Source: Cryptomeria japonica (lineage: Eukaryota; Streptophyta; Pinopsida; Cupressales; Cupressaceae). From it: a stretch of DNA of 64,000 bases. Of this stretch, positions 10,990 through 22,873 are shown one piece after another. Location: assembly GCF_030272615.1 (NCBI RefSeq), contig NC_081410.1, positions 227,448,915 to 227,512,914 on the forward strand. The letters run 5' to 3'. Every line of letters begins with the position of its first letter. The stretch's first letter is position 1. The notes below the pieces were generated by a model that did no database searches, was not told the origin of the DNA, and worked only from the letters and a program-made list of their open reading frames with translations. The translations under genes and the position numbers were made by a program.

Positions 10990-12950
10990 ATTATCACCCT
11001 TGCTGAGCGATGACATTCAATGATAAATTTGTTTCATTTACAGAATGGGGAGACTTCTATGACACTTGAGTATGTTTGGCATATTCTCTGTATCTCGATG
11101 GATGGTGATAGAGTTACTTATGAGTGTCATCCAGGTATAGAATCCCTTTGTAAACTGTTTGAGTGTGAAAGAGTTGACCTATGGATTAATGTTTACTATG
11201 ATATCTAATGGGGCAACATGAAGGATTTGTATAAAAAAATTATCATTTTTCTTAATGTCATTATGGTGGGTATTTTAGCTTCTAACAGACATGGAAATAG
11301 ATTTGTAGTTGCATAGGGTTAGGTTCTTGATGACATGATGGATGACTGTCGAGTATAAGCTTGAGAACCTTGCATGTTTGCTATTCTTTATTATTAGCTT
11401 CATTTCGTAGCATATATGGGGTCACAATCCATTAGTTATGGGGTTACCTTATTATAGATTTGGGCATGGGATCACATCATAGTGTACCTACCAATTGTTG
11501 ATAGGCATATTGAGCTATGTTTTCCATATGTTTACATGTATTTGGGGGATATGACTCAGAGACAGGTAGGGCATACATTATATTAGTATCATGAGTTGAA
11601 CATTTTAAAACACTTTGTTTGGAGTCCAACAAGGATTTCCTAAGATGGGAGGATGATGCATAACATCTTCCTTACTACTAGAAACAATATCTTATAAGAC
11701 TTACAGTGCAACCATAGTGTATTATTGATATACAGATATTAGGTCACATCCTATGTTAGTTTGGGGAGTAGCAAGGTGTTCCTAATGGTATCTTTTTTTT
11801 GCACGGTCTACTATAGAGGTTAGTGATTGGGGGTCAACAACTAGCCCGTCGGTTGCTTATGCAAATTCTGACAATTTGAGGTCAGTGTAGTGGGGTTGGT
11901 CTTTGGATACAGTTGATGCAAGTACCACAATGTAGTACAACACATGGTGGTCCACTCATAGGCCTACTCTGATAGATCCAACTATACCTATTGATGTTTC
12001 TATGGGTCTACGAATGAAATAGGATAGGGTTTAAGGATGGGATCATGGTAGGGGTAAAGGTAGAGGTAGGGTTCAAGGTAGAGTCATAAGTAGTGTTTGG
12101 GGAGATGGTGATGGAGGCGATGTGGGTGGTAGAGATAGAGGTGATGTAGATGGGGGTGATGATGAGGATGGTGGAGCTACTAGGGGAAAGGTGTTGTACC
12201 TAGATTGAGTATTGTTCTTGTGGCTATTGTTGCACCCATGGTAGAGGGGGAGGAGTTGGATGAGAGTAGTTCTTATAATTCCAGTTCAGAGGATTCTAGA
12301 TTCAATGATTTTGGTTCAAATGACTCCAACTCTGATGGAGATGATAGAGATGAGGATACCCAAATGCAAGATGTGGATGTCAGAGAGGATGTGGAGTTGA
12401 TTTTAGATGGACTGGGGTTTTGAGAGAATAGGTTAGGACTGAAAGGGACCATATTGTAGAGCTACAAACCCAGATTATTGCATTAGAGGTTGAGTGAGCA
12501 TCCAACAAGGCAACATGGATAGTGAAGCAAGGTGCTTGGATAACTAAGAGGGATGGTCTGATTGTGGCCCAAGATGTTGCCATTGTTAAGGCACAAAGGG
12601 TAGATGAGGCCTATTAGAGTTTTTTCAATTCTATTCAATATGATATTGTTAGAGAGATGATCTCACAACTAGTAGAGTTTGAGAAGGAGATTGTCTATTA
12701 AAGAGACCTCTATGAGAGTATTTTGCTTGTTGGTTAGGGGGTATCAAATTTTTGAGCTATTCAGCCATAGAGCCAATCAAAATATGGCCATAGATAGTAG
12801 CTAGGGTGTTATGGGTCCACTACTAAGACCACATAGACCACCATCTACAAGACAGGGTGAGGTTGGTCCTTTTGTTAGGCCTATAGATTTTGAGGGTCGA
12901 GGGAGCATCAATTGACTTTTGTACTATACACACATATATTTCAATTGAGT
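10990..12950 (+). pseudogene. Decayed plant-mobile-domain-like protein
   Basis: Frame-hopping translation on the plus strand gives a continuous relic. Around 11047-11205 it reads MTLEYVWHILCISMDGD, then SLCKLFECERVDLW. Later comes LPIVDRHIELCFPYVYMYL (about 11487-11542). The order and spacing of these motifs fit the plant mobile domain (PMD, related to MAIL1/MAIN proteins and often carried by transposons). This is followed by a Gly/Arg/Asp-rich stretch (about 12040-12200), a Ser/Asp-rich acidic region (12240-12420) and a short heptad-like tail (12430-12700). Several in-frame stops and shifts show that it is dead. The family call is from memory of motif order; a different transposon-borne protein is possible. 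Confidence 0.5.
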
Positions 12951-13844
12951 TTGCAAGATCCTCTTTGTTATAGAAATTATGATATTGTACTTTGACACTA
13001 TCTTGTTTAAGTCATAATAAATGATATGGATTTTGGTGGTGTCTATATACTATGTTTTATGGTTCCACATGCATGTCACTTTGTATATGATGTTTTTTGA
13101 TGTGATGGATGCATTATAATGCTCATGCGATTCTTTATGATGTATGTGATTATAATGATGATTATACATGATAAATCAATGATCATATGTATATGGATGC
13201 ATGCTTTTTTGTGTGGATACTTAGTGTTATGCAATATTGATGGTTATATACTTCCAATGTATGCAATATGGTGTTTTATTTTATGATGTTATGATGTATG
13301 TCTCCTAAGATGATCCTAATATGATGACCTAATGTATGCTTATGATTTAATTATTACAATTCTTATGTGTGGAAACCTAACTCAAATGTGTTGTGACCTG
13401 ATTCTAATGTGTTTCTATATGCACATGATGACATAACATATTTTTTCATTTTTGAGATGCATATGCATGATGGTTCTCTAATATGTGATGCGATGATAAG
13501 TTTATGATTTTGTTTATGATATGCTATGATTTGCTCTAACATATTTGTGTATGTAGAATGCACTTATTTTTGTTTATCAATAGTACCAGACCGAAATTCT
13601 TGTAGGAGAAGTGAAGAATAGTTAGTGAGTTGAAGAAAGAGTTGATTGATAACAAATTTTGATTGATCTAGAATAGATGATAGCTTAGTATTGAACTTGT
13701 ATTTTTCTTTCATTAGTGTATGACAATATCATTGTTCAACCTTATTAAATGGCAAGTGGAGGTGTTTAAACCAAGGTATAAGGAACTAAGGTGTTGATAC
13801 TATCTTGTTGTGCTAACAAACACATTACAAACAAGGAATGTTTC
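12951..13844. other. AT- and TGATG-rich noncoding stretch
   Basis: Highly repetitive in ATG, TGATG and TATG words (notably 13030-13560). Open stretches are by-products of this composition. No gene or element boundary was recognised. Confidence 0.45.
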
Positions 13845-14036
13845 CATCCATTCCAGGTCTTGTGTGTTAAAGGTTGAGGAATGTGCAACAATCACAAGCA
13901 TATCAATCCATCCATTCCAGGTCTTGTGTGTTAAAGGTCGAGGAATGTGCATGAATCACAAGCATATCAATCCATCCATTCTAGGTCTTGCGTGTTAAAG
14001 GTTGGAGAATGTGAAACAATTACAAGCATATCAATC
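13845..14036 (+). repeat. Three tandem copies of a 64-bp unit
   Basis: Units start at 13845, 13909 and 13973, each opening CATCCATTC and containing GTCTTG(T/C)GTGTTAAAGG. Only a handful of substitutions separate the copies, so the array is fairly recent compared with its surroundings. Confidence 0.92.
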
Positions 14037-15027
14037 CATGACCTTAGGTTTGCATAGGATCTTTGTTGAATGAATGTGCCAACACAAACACCTGAAAAAC
14101 TCTTGCCCATAACTTCATGAAAAATTACCACAAACAAAAAATGAAATTGAGATCATGAACCATCCTTTCTCCTCTAATCACTTGTGGATATCCTCGAGTA
14201 GCATAGAAACATGATCTAAGATACATCAATAAAAGATAACTCACTTGACCAAACAAGTCAACAACCATCTGATCTTTTGTTAATGTTGATTGTTTATGTT
14301 ATGAGCATGGTGTCTAGTTTCATAAATGAAATACCTCATGTAAGACCAATTTGTCTATTTTCAAGTGTACCATATTATCTATAAGACAAATGATAGTTGA
14401 TAAAGATTCATATTTGTTGAATTAGACATGTGGTCAATTTGATTGCAAACTAGGTTGATTAGCTTTTCTATTGGTGCATGATTTTTCTTGGTCGAGTGTT
14501 TTGCCTGTATCACACTTATGTCTGCTCAAATTTTTGTCATTACAAGGGTATATCTTATTATGGGTTAATGCTAATGAATTGTTTTTGTGTTTTTTTATTG
14601 TTTTAAGATTTTTAGGGTTCTGTAGGATTATTTGAATTTTTTTGTCTTTTTAAAGTTTGTAATGTTTTTGAAGCTTTTTTTTGGATATTTTGTGATACTT
14701 TTGGATTTTCTTAGGACTTTTTATATTGTTTTTTAGATTTTTTTCATTATGCTTTATATTGTTTTTAGAATTTTTAGGGCATTTTATAATATTTTTGGAT
14801 TTTTTTAGGAGTTTATGAAAATCATGATTTAGATGTTTCTTCTAGCCAGGCCTAGGACCATCTATTCTGAAATTGACAGTGTGGACTGACTAATTACAAT
14901 AGGTGTGTGAGAAATGAAGGATGATAAACATCGACTAATTTCAAGTCGTGAGGAACATAAAAACATTATTATGCAAATAGGTAAAGTGGATGTTTATTAT
15001 GGGTGGGTGAAATGTAGGTGGTGTATG
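14037..15027. other. Unassigned, T-rich in its second half
   Basis: No gene was supported. At 14570-14830 a degenerate unit of about 35-45 bp built on TTTTTAGG and TTTTGGATTTTT recurs. A similar composition returns at 15.85-16.4 and 17.35-17.77 kb, suggesting pieces of one repeat family. Confidence 0.4.
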
Positions 15028-15120
15028 ATTTAGATTGTGATCCATGTGAACAAGTTGTCATTACCTTTTTCCTCTTTGATCCTATCCCTCCAACTTGTTC
15101 ACATGGATCACAATCTAAAT
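15028..15120. repeat. Perfect 30-bp inverted repeat with 33-bp loop
   Basis: Arm 15028-15057 (starting ATTTAGATTGTGATCC) is exactly the reverse complement of 15091-15120. The pairing continues imperfectly for a few bases outside. The pair could fold as a strong hairpin or be the core of a decayed MITE. No transposase or TSD was identified. Confidence 0.9.
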
Positions 15121-15849
15121 TCATAGGCATACAAGAAGTGCTTAATTCCTCTTCATTCACTTTGTCCTTTATCCAATGTCCACATCCATTGAATCTAAAA
15201 GTCAACCCACAAATTAATCTCCCCCCTTCATCTTTACCTACCCTCTAATCTTATTGATTCCCTTACATCTATGTGATCACAACCCTTGATAATTTAACCT
15301 TTTAATCTAAACCCTCCATTTTTATGGTGATCTCTATAAAAGAGGTATCTTCATCTCATCAACACATATAGCTTGAGCATACCTATACTCTATCAAAATC
15401 TATCTATAGCATACATCATTACAATCATAGCCTTACATCATCACAACAACATCCATTTTTTCATGACCTCTTGTGCATGTGCTACAGAGCTGAGAGCAAC
15501 TGTCATCAATACAAGACCATGGAGGATATGATAACAATAAAGACAATCCTCTCTAGCATGTGAAGGTATACTATGTTTATTTTATGTTATTTGCATACAT
15601 TTTTAGTTCTCTAATGATTTTTTGTTGAATGATTTTGTAGATCTAGGGTTAGTGGTTGGATCTTTAGGGTTTACAAATAGGTGCAAATTTAGCATACACA
15701 TTTTGCAATGCATGGTGGGACTCTTGTCCCTTATTACAAATCATTTTTTTTGAGTTTTGAAACATTTTTAGAAGTTGTAGGTCATATTTGTGATGATTTG
15801 TTGTTTCAACATTTTTGCAAGATTTTTTCATGTTTTTGTTAGTCTTACT
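15121..15849. other. Unassigned
   Basis: Nothing supportable as a gene. There is a possible TATA-like TATAAAAG at about 15336 followed by leader-like sequence, but no coding sequence follows. Confidence 0.35.
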
Positions 15850-17770
15850 GCACATATTTATTTGTAGATTTTTTTGGTCTAGAGATTTGCAGTTTTCATC
15901 TTATCACATTTTTGTAGATTGTTGTTGTGTTTTTGTCTAGTTCTATTGAATTTTTGTAGGGTGTTGTCCTATTTTTGTATGTAGGTTTGTAGAGTTTTAG
16001 ATTCATCTTCTTGCATTTTTGTAGAGCTTTTATGCATTTTTGTTAGGTTTTGTGGCATTTTTGGCAGGGTATTGCTGCATTTTTGCTTTGTAAGTTTTTG
16101 GGCTTTTGTAGGATTTTTAGTTTTATATTATTTTATTTCTTCCATTTTTTTATCTATTGTCCTATGTTTTTGTATGCTTTCTCTACATTTTTGTGCTTTT
16201 TGGTTGTATTTTTTAGGTTGTAGTTTGTAGGGTTTGTCTATATTTTTTGCGGTTTTGATTAAATTTTTGCGGGTATCCTATGTTATTTATGTCAGGTCTT
16301 ATTGTGTTTTTGTTAGGTATTCCTGCATGTTTTTCTTTTTGGTTTCGACATTTCTATTCTGTTTCAAATTTTGTATTTTTAGATCTATCTTTTTTCAGCT
16401 AACTCTTGATACTAACAAGTGGTGCATCTAATCTGTTGGATATTCCAAAGTTAAAATCCAAAAAAAAACACACTTGTAAGTTCAAGTTTAAAGTTCATTC
16501 CCTCCTACATTGTGTGTTTTCATAGATAGATCACATTTAATTTCTTAAGGGTGAATGAACAAGAATCTTCCATGTTTGGTGCGCTTTCACATTTGAGAGT
16601 GGACCCAAACTATTACACATGTATCTTCTCCACTCACCTTTATGGACCTTGGGTGCAAGTGAAATGCGTAACAATACTTTTTTTTCTTTTTTAGGTGGAG
16701 GCCTACCTTGGGATTTCATCTCCTTAGGGTTTTACTAAAATGATGTAAGTCTAATAGGCGATATAAAGGGATGAAAGCAAAAGATTGAGTCTATTCCTAT
16801 TGGGTTGTGGTCAAGTGTGTGCTATTGTTTCCTAGTGATGTAGGACACTTAATGGTGTGGATCCAAGGCTAGTCACAAAGGCTTGATTGACACATACTGG
16901 GTCTTCGCATTCTAGTCCCACTTGGGTGTTCTTGGAGCCCTTACTATGAACCCTTTGTGTTTAGATGACCAACCTCTTTTACTTGATTAGTTAAGGGTGT
17001 GCAGATTGTACCTTGTAGATACTCTCCATGTACCTCCCACAATAAGGTAGAAATCACTTGTCTTATAAGGTTTCTTTTAAACCTTTTGAGGTAAGAGGAA
17101 AGGTGAGCTAGTTGTCAGTTGAGCTTATGCTACCAGGCCCATGCCACTGGACCTTTAAATATCAATTTTAGACAGATACTTTATTGATGTGGGAGCCCCA
17201 ATCAAGTAGTATCTTAGATTTGACTTTAGGTTGTGCTTTCTTATGAGTGCTTTATAGGCTGTGATACCTATTTAACCAATTTACCTTGGGCCCCATTCTA
17301 GGGCCACCTTTTTTATTACCATTTTTAGAGTTTTAGAGAGTCTCAAAACAACCAAAACAATTTTTTTCTCTTGTTTGATGCATTTTATTTCCATATTTGC
17401 CACATTTTTTTTAAATGTGGTCACATTTTCAAGATTTTAGGATGGTTTAGACAAATACACATCAAACCTGATTTTTTGAGAGTTCTTATGTATTTGATAC
17501 ATTACAATGCGTATTTTCTAGGTTTCACTATATTTTTCTCACATTGTTGCATTTTTGTAGGATGTTCCTACAATACCATAGGATACTCCTAAGTTTTGAT
17601 AGGATCCTTCTGCATTTCTATAGGATCTTCTTGCATTTTGTAGGTTGCTCTTGCAATTCTAAATGTTCTTCTTGTGTTTTCATAGGTTTCTCTTGCATTT
17701 TTGTAGGTTCTTCTTGTGTTTTGATAGGTTCCTATAGCACTTTTGACAAGGTGTTTTTGTCACTACCAGA
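15850..17770. repeat. T-rich degenerate repeats flanking an unassigned core
   Basis: At 15850-16400 and 17360-17770 units of about 35 bp around GCATTTTTGTAGG and TTTTGATAGGTTC recur many times with variation. The intervening 16430-17350 is of more normal composition but has no recognisable coding region; it includes a poly-T/pyrimidine run near 16675-16694. Confidence 0.5.
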
Positions 17771-18265
17771 TCTCATAACTCGATCAAAACATCATGCGTA
17801 GCACTGAAAAATTATCTGAATCAACTAGAGATACTTATCTCAAAACCCTTTAATCCACAACAACTCAACTGCAACACACTGGCCATACCAACTCATCCAA
17901 TCTAACTGCAACACTGGAACACAGAGGAATATGTTGACATCAATGACAACAACACATTCCAACAAACTTCTCAACAATATCCAACAGCAAGATCACCTCT
18001 AGATTCGAAGATATTAAAGTTTTTGTTTTTGAAAGTTGCAAACAAAAGTTTCAAAGTCAATTTTGAGGGCTTTAGAGGCTCTAAAATGGCTGAAAAGTGT
18101 TCATAATTGCAATATATATCATGTCACAAGCTTCCTAATGCTTCAAATGGTTTTTCAATCAGACACGTGGTTTAAAAGTTATGGCCTCTAAAATTTGGGT
18201 CTCATGAAATAGGAAATATAAGAACATGTCAAACACATAAATGAACTATAAAAGGGAGGTACATG
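17771..18265. other. Unassigned
   Basis: AT-rich sequence with no gene or repeat that could be supported. Confidence 0.35.
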
Positions 18266-18710
18266 TGTTGATGTGTGTTTTGACACTCATAGGGCATTTA
18301 GGATTGGTAATAAGATGGGTGCCACTTTATTGGGTGGTTTTAGCCCATAGTTTTGTAATATATTTTGATGGTTTAATGTATTGTATCTTCTATATATGAG
18401 CTGCATGAGATGGAGGTTGTGTGTAACAATATTATCGCTATTGAGTTACCATTGAATCTTTGGTTGGTGATAATCCCATGAAAAGTTTGTTCTGCAAGTA
18501 TATTGTAATATTTTATTGATCTTTGAATAATATATTGGGTATCTTTTGGAGTGTGGGGTTTTTCTCATGAAAGGGTTTTTCCCACATAAATCATTGTGTT
18601 GTGGTATGCATGTTATTTATGTTTATTTTTGTTAATTTTGTGTAACTGTTGTAAGGATGTATAAAATAGTTTGCATTACCCTTCTCTCAAGGTTAGTGTA
18701 GGAAGTTTTT
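18266..18710 (+). mobile_element. Probable decayed copia solo LTR
   Basis: It begins TGTTGATGTG and contains the copia LTR box GGTTTTTCTCATGAAAGGG (about 18557-18576) with CCCACATAAAT after it. A pyrimidine stretch ACCCTTCTCTCAAGG follows where the C tract would be. The 3' terminus and a TSD could not be fixed. Confidence 0.4.
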
Positions 18711-19328
18711 CTTCTACTTAACTTTCAATTAGGTTGGTTTTATGGAGGTGGGGGAGGAATGAAAGTATATTGTTGATGTTGGTAGGTATCATGTTGGTTG
18801 GCATGTTGGTTATGGGTGCAACTGGTATTATGATTGTGACTTTTTTTTTACCATTAGGTTGACCATTTTGTTGATTGGTATTTTAATGTTGGCTCTTTCC
18901 TTGATGACCCATATTGGAAGTGTTAGTGTTTTGTTGACCTTGGTGATAATTGGTCTCTACAAAAGGGACAAGGGTGACTCAAGTATGGGGATGGCTTCAA
19001 ATTATTTCCCACTAGCACTAGCATGATTGTTGTTTTCCTTGACTTGTGACACATTAAAATAAGCGGGTAGCTTGGCACTTAGTTGGGCCAGCAATAGAAA
19101 ATAATGATGTGGGTCTTGGTTTAACATGGCATTAAGCATTAGATTGAAACTATGATCAACTATGTGATCTTGAATTGCATCCAACGTAGGTGGATCATTA
19201 ACAAGAATATTATGTATATGCGTCCTAATGGGCCCTTGGTTGAAAATATCATCGAGATTAGGCATATAATCCATGTCTTTATATTTTTGGGTTCTCTTTA
19301 TAAGATTTGGAGCTCTATTTTTAACCAT
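18711..19328 (-). pseudogene. Possible gag C-terminal fragment
   Basis: The minus-strand frame 19328-19002 encodes 108 residues. Continuing past its stop in shifted frames gives Gln/Asn/Gly-rich sequence (about 18990-18850), as often seen at gag C termini. No zinc knuckle was seen. This is a weak call; it may simply be unassigned sequence. Confidence 0.2.
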
Positions 19329-20242
19329 GCAAGGAAGGTTTGACCTTGGTAATGATATGAAAAATGATGACTACAAGTAGGAGAAGGATGAAGAAAAATC
19401 AAAAGTTATCTTTAAGGTCCAACGATTAGACTCCAATGATGAAAAAAACATTCTAGGACTATGATATATGGCCGCAAATTGATAACTTAAGAGGGATGTG
19501 AATCACAAGGAGATAATAAATTCCAAGGTAGGTTGATCTAGCTCAAGAAACTAAAATGGTATCCTACCCAAAAATGATAGATCTAAGAAAAAGACCACCT
19601 AGTGATGTCAAGGTTGATTTAAGTTTAAGAGGTCAAAGACCATTTTTTTATTTTTGGAATGATGAATTGGTTTTGACAAGGCTTGATAGGACTAAGAGGA
19701 TAAAATGAGGACTCTATAAATAACTACAAATGAAGCAAGAATGGAACTGAGACTAATATTGATTGATCAAAAACCCTATGAACCGAGATAGAATAATTTA
19801 AGGACCCAAAAGATACTAAAACTCAGTTTGAATAGAAACACAAGAAAAAAGGCCCAAAAAGGAAACATGATGCTAAAAAATGTAGCAAAATGTCACAAAA
19901 TATGGGTTCCCAAAGCATAAATGCAACAACAAGTGACAAAAATGTAAGAAGGCAATAGATGTGTAGAAACAACAAAAAAATGTGTTAAGCCTGAATCAAT
20001 GCACCAAACTACTAGTCCCCTACCTCAAAAAAAAAAGCCAATGCAACAAACCATGAAAGAGGGACCTTTGAATTTTTGAAACACCAAGAACCCCAATTGG
20101 AGGATGACCTAATGCAAGCAATATTACCAAGGTTGCACCTTGGTAAAATAAGTATTTACTCATTTGATGTATATCTAAACTAGTGTCAGCAAGATGAAGC
20201 AAGGTAATGTTGAATCTAAGACTAAAACTAACAAGTGTTTTT
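19329..20242. other. Unassigned AT-rich stretch
   Basis: No element boundary or coding signature. A-rich runs on the plus strand at 19600-20010. Confidence 0.35.
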
Positions 20243-20678
20243 GAGAAGGTGTAGGAGACAAGGTGTTTTTGAGACTGCATTCGTGAAAGATTCCTATCCA
20301 TTATGGAAAAGGCTCTAAGTTGGTGCCTCAATTTATTAGACCACTTGATATATTGGAGAGGATTGGTCCTATAGTGTATCACCTTTCCTTGCCACTCATC
20401 TTGTCCCATATCCATGATGTGTTTCATGTGTCTGTTTTGAGGCCTTCCCATCCTGATATATCGCATGTTTTGGATTTCAATGCATTACAGGTAGATGACA
20501 AACAACTTTCTTTAGATGCTGTGTGCATTATTCAACATCGAGGGCTGACCCTCAGGGGTCTAAACATAGAGCAGAAAGGGTCCAATGGGATCCGAGTGAT
20601 GATTATTTGACTATGTGGGAGGATGTTGTGCGGATGAGAGAGATTTACCCCTATTTGTTCTCAAGCTTCCAAGAGTAA
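20243..20678 (+). pseudogene. 3' end of a Ty3/gypsy pol (integrase C-terminal region)
   Basis: Translation gives the gypsy integrase C-terminal signature: GDKVFLRLHS, then KLVPQFIRPLDILERIGPI, then LSHIHDVFHVSVLR (about 20398-20441), ending after a frame change with a stop at 20676. The rest of pol is absent, so this is a 5'-truncated copy. It is followed by a polypurine tract and an LTR start, which fixes its orientation and identity. Confidence 0.82.
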
Positions 20679-20686
20679 GCCTAGGC

Positions 20687-20700
20687 AAATTGGGGGAGGG
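20687..20700 (+). promoter_or_regulatory. Gypsy polypurine tract
   Basis: AAATTGGGGGAGGG directly precedes the LTR start TGTAGTGTCCCTCC at 20701. Confidence 0.8.
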
Positions 20701-22873
20701 TGTAGTGTCCCTCCTAGACTATCATTTTTATTTATGCATTGATGGACATATTTAGACATGTGGTTGATATTTTGATGATTTATTATGAGCCTATTTCTAT
20801 CTCAGATGATATTGGTGATGCTAGATACTTTATGTGGACATATGCTATTTGATGAGTTATGTGGATGATTGATACATCTTAGACTATATTGATGATGGAT
20901 CTAGATTTGATGGTTTATACATGCTCATTATTCATGATGGATCATATTGGTTATGGGATTTTGAGGATATTTTTGCTACGCAAACCCTATCCTATGATCA
21001 TGATGATTGATTTGATACAATGATGATTGTGTTTAACTTCTAGTGTATTTGTGATTAGAGATGATGTCATAACACTCATTGCAAGCATGATATGATGTTG
21101 CGATTCTCTATCACTTGCTTGATCATTTGTGATACATATGTGTTGTATATATGTTGTATTGCGTTCAGTGGTGGATGCAGGATTGCAGGTACCAAACATC
21201 AACTCCACCTAGTCTCATAGGTCTAAGCGTGTCTTTATCTTAATGGCAAGTTGTTGGAGATGGCATGTGTTTCCCTCTCATACTATAGACTTAAGTTGTT
21301 CACCTTGTTAGTTGTGTTGTGGTGCATGTTGGTGGTTAGAGTCTTGTGTTGATGTTAGACCCTATGTTGGGTTGCTTGTTGTGAGTATGTAATTAATATT
21401 TGATTAATATAGTATTAATATTATAGTTTGATTATTTGATTATTAGTTGGAAGATTATTTAATATTTATTTGTATTAGCTTGATTAATGATTAATTGATC
21501 TTGATTTATTTAACTAATTGATTTATTGTTCATTGGCTATTTATTATTTATTTAATTTTATTTGTTTAATATGGTCTGCGATTTTATATTTAATTATATT
21601 TTATTTATGTTTGTTTTTATTATTTATTATTAACTAGGTTTGATTTATTATTAATTTGCTAATGTTTATAATATTATTGTTATTAAATATATATATTAAC
21701 CTTTGTTATTATATGGCTATTGGATATATTATTTAACCTACCTACCCTTTTACCTTATTGGCTAAGTTGTGAGAGGTAAGTAAATGATTTTATTAAATAT
21801 TACTTGGCTCGATATTGTGTATGGTAGGTATATTATATAGTTTTATAGAATATTTTGATTGGTTGATATTTTTCTACAGTTTTGAATTAATTGTCTATTT
21901 ATTCAACTTTTTGTGAATGTTTTCGGGATATCCTTCGATAAATTTTTGCTTGCATTTGGAGATTTGATTTCGTTGGAGCTTGCATTGAAGATTGTTTTCT
22001 TGTATTTTCTGGATTGGATTTTCTCTACTTCAAATTTTCTTGCCATCACTTTGTTTTTCTAGGTTGGAGCTTCAACTTTATTATGCATATTTGTTTCCAG
22101 AAAAGCTTTGTATTTACTGTGTCTTCTCAAAGATTATTGTCAAGGATTGTTGGGGATTGGATAAAGATATCATGTTGTTTTTATTTGAATGGGGAATAAA
22201 TTTGTGGTGATTTCCTTGTACAAGTGTTATGGGATAGATATATGTGACTGTAATGTTGTATGTTGATCTATGCTTGCTTGCACTATGTTTGATGGTATAT
22301 CTTTTCCTTCAATTTGGTTTTATGGGAACCATGTTTATCCTTATTTTTGTGTATTGAGTCTTCATTGAATCCTATTTCATTTTTTGGAGTTGTATTATGA
22401 GTTTTGGGAAAGTCTGAGTAAGTTTGTGTAAAGGACGTGTTGGGAAATGGTGTTGTTTTCGATTATGAGATATTATAGTTTTAATTGAGAATTAATTTGG
22501 CTTTATTTTGTCCACCCACATGTTATAGTAGTGTTATCTATTCATTTTGTGAGCCCACAAGCAATCTTGGGTAGTTTTGTTAGTCTATTTGAGTCATTTT
22601 TGCATTTTGGGTTCTATGCTCCACAAAACTACTTGGATGCGCTAAAAGACAACATGGATGTGCTATTATTTATCATCTATGCACTAGTATACACCATGTA
22701 TGTGCTAAACTACCCTTTACTAGCCATTTTGATAGTTTTGTCCATTTTTGTCACTTTTCGGGTTTCCAAGTGTCTTCCAGAGGCTCAATGTGATTGTTTT
22801 GGATTCTTAGAGAGGTCATTTGATGTTGTATTTCTCATTTCACTATTTATTTGTGCTTCGTTAAGATGGTTAG
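20701..22873 (+). mobile_element. Gypsy 3' LTR (start clear, end not resolved) and following sequence
   Basis: The LTR starts TGTAGTGTCC right after the purine tract. Its 3' end could not be placed because no second copy is in the window. From 21370 to 21740 the sequence is extremely TTAAT-rich. Everything up to the next LTR-like start at 22874 is included here only as an upper bound. Confidence 0.5.

Noticed and set aside
13845-14036. CRISPR-like short direct repeats
   Set aside because: Units are contiguous 64-bp tandem copies without unique spacers, and the DNA is of plant nuclear type.
20020-20466. 148-codon minus-strand frame
   Set aside because: Antisense to the clear gypsy integrase C-terminal sequence on the plus strand.
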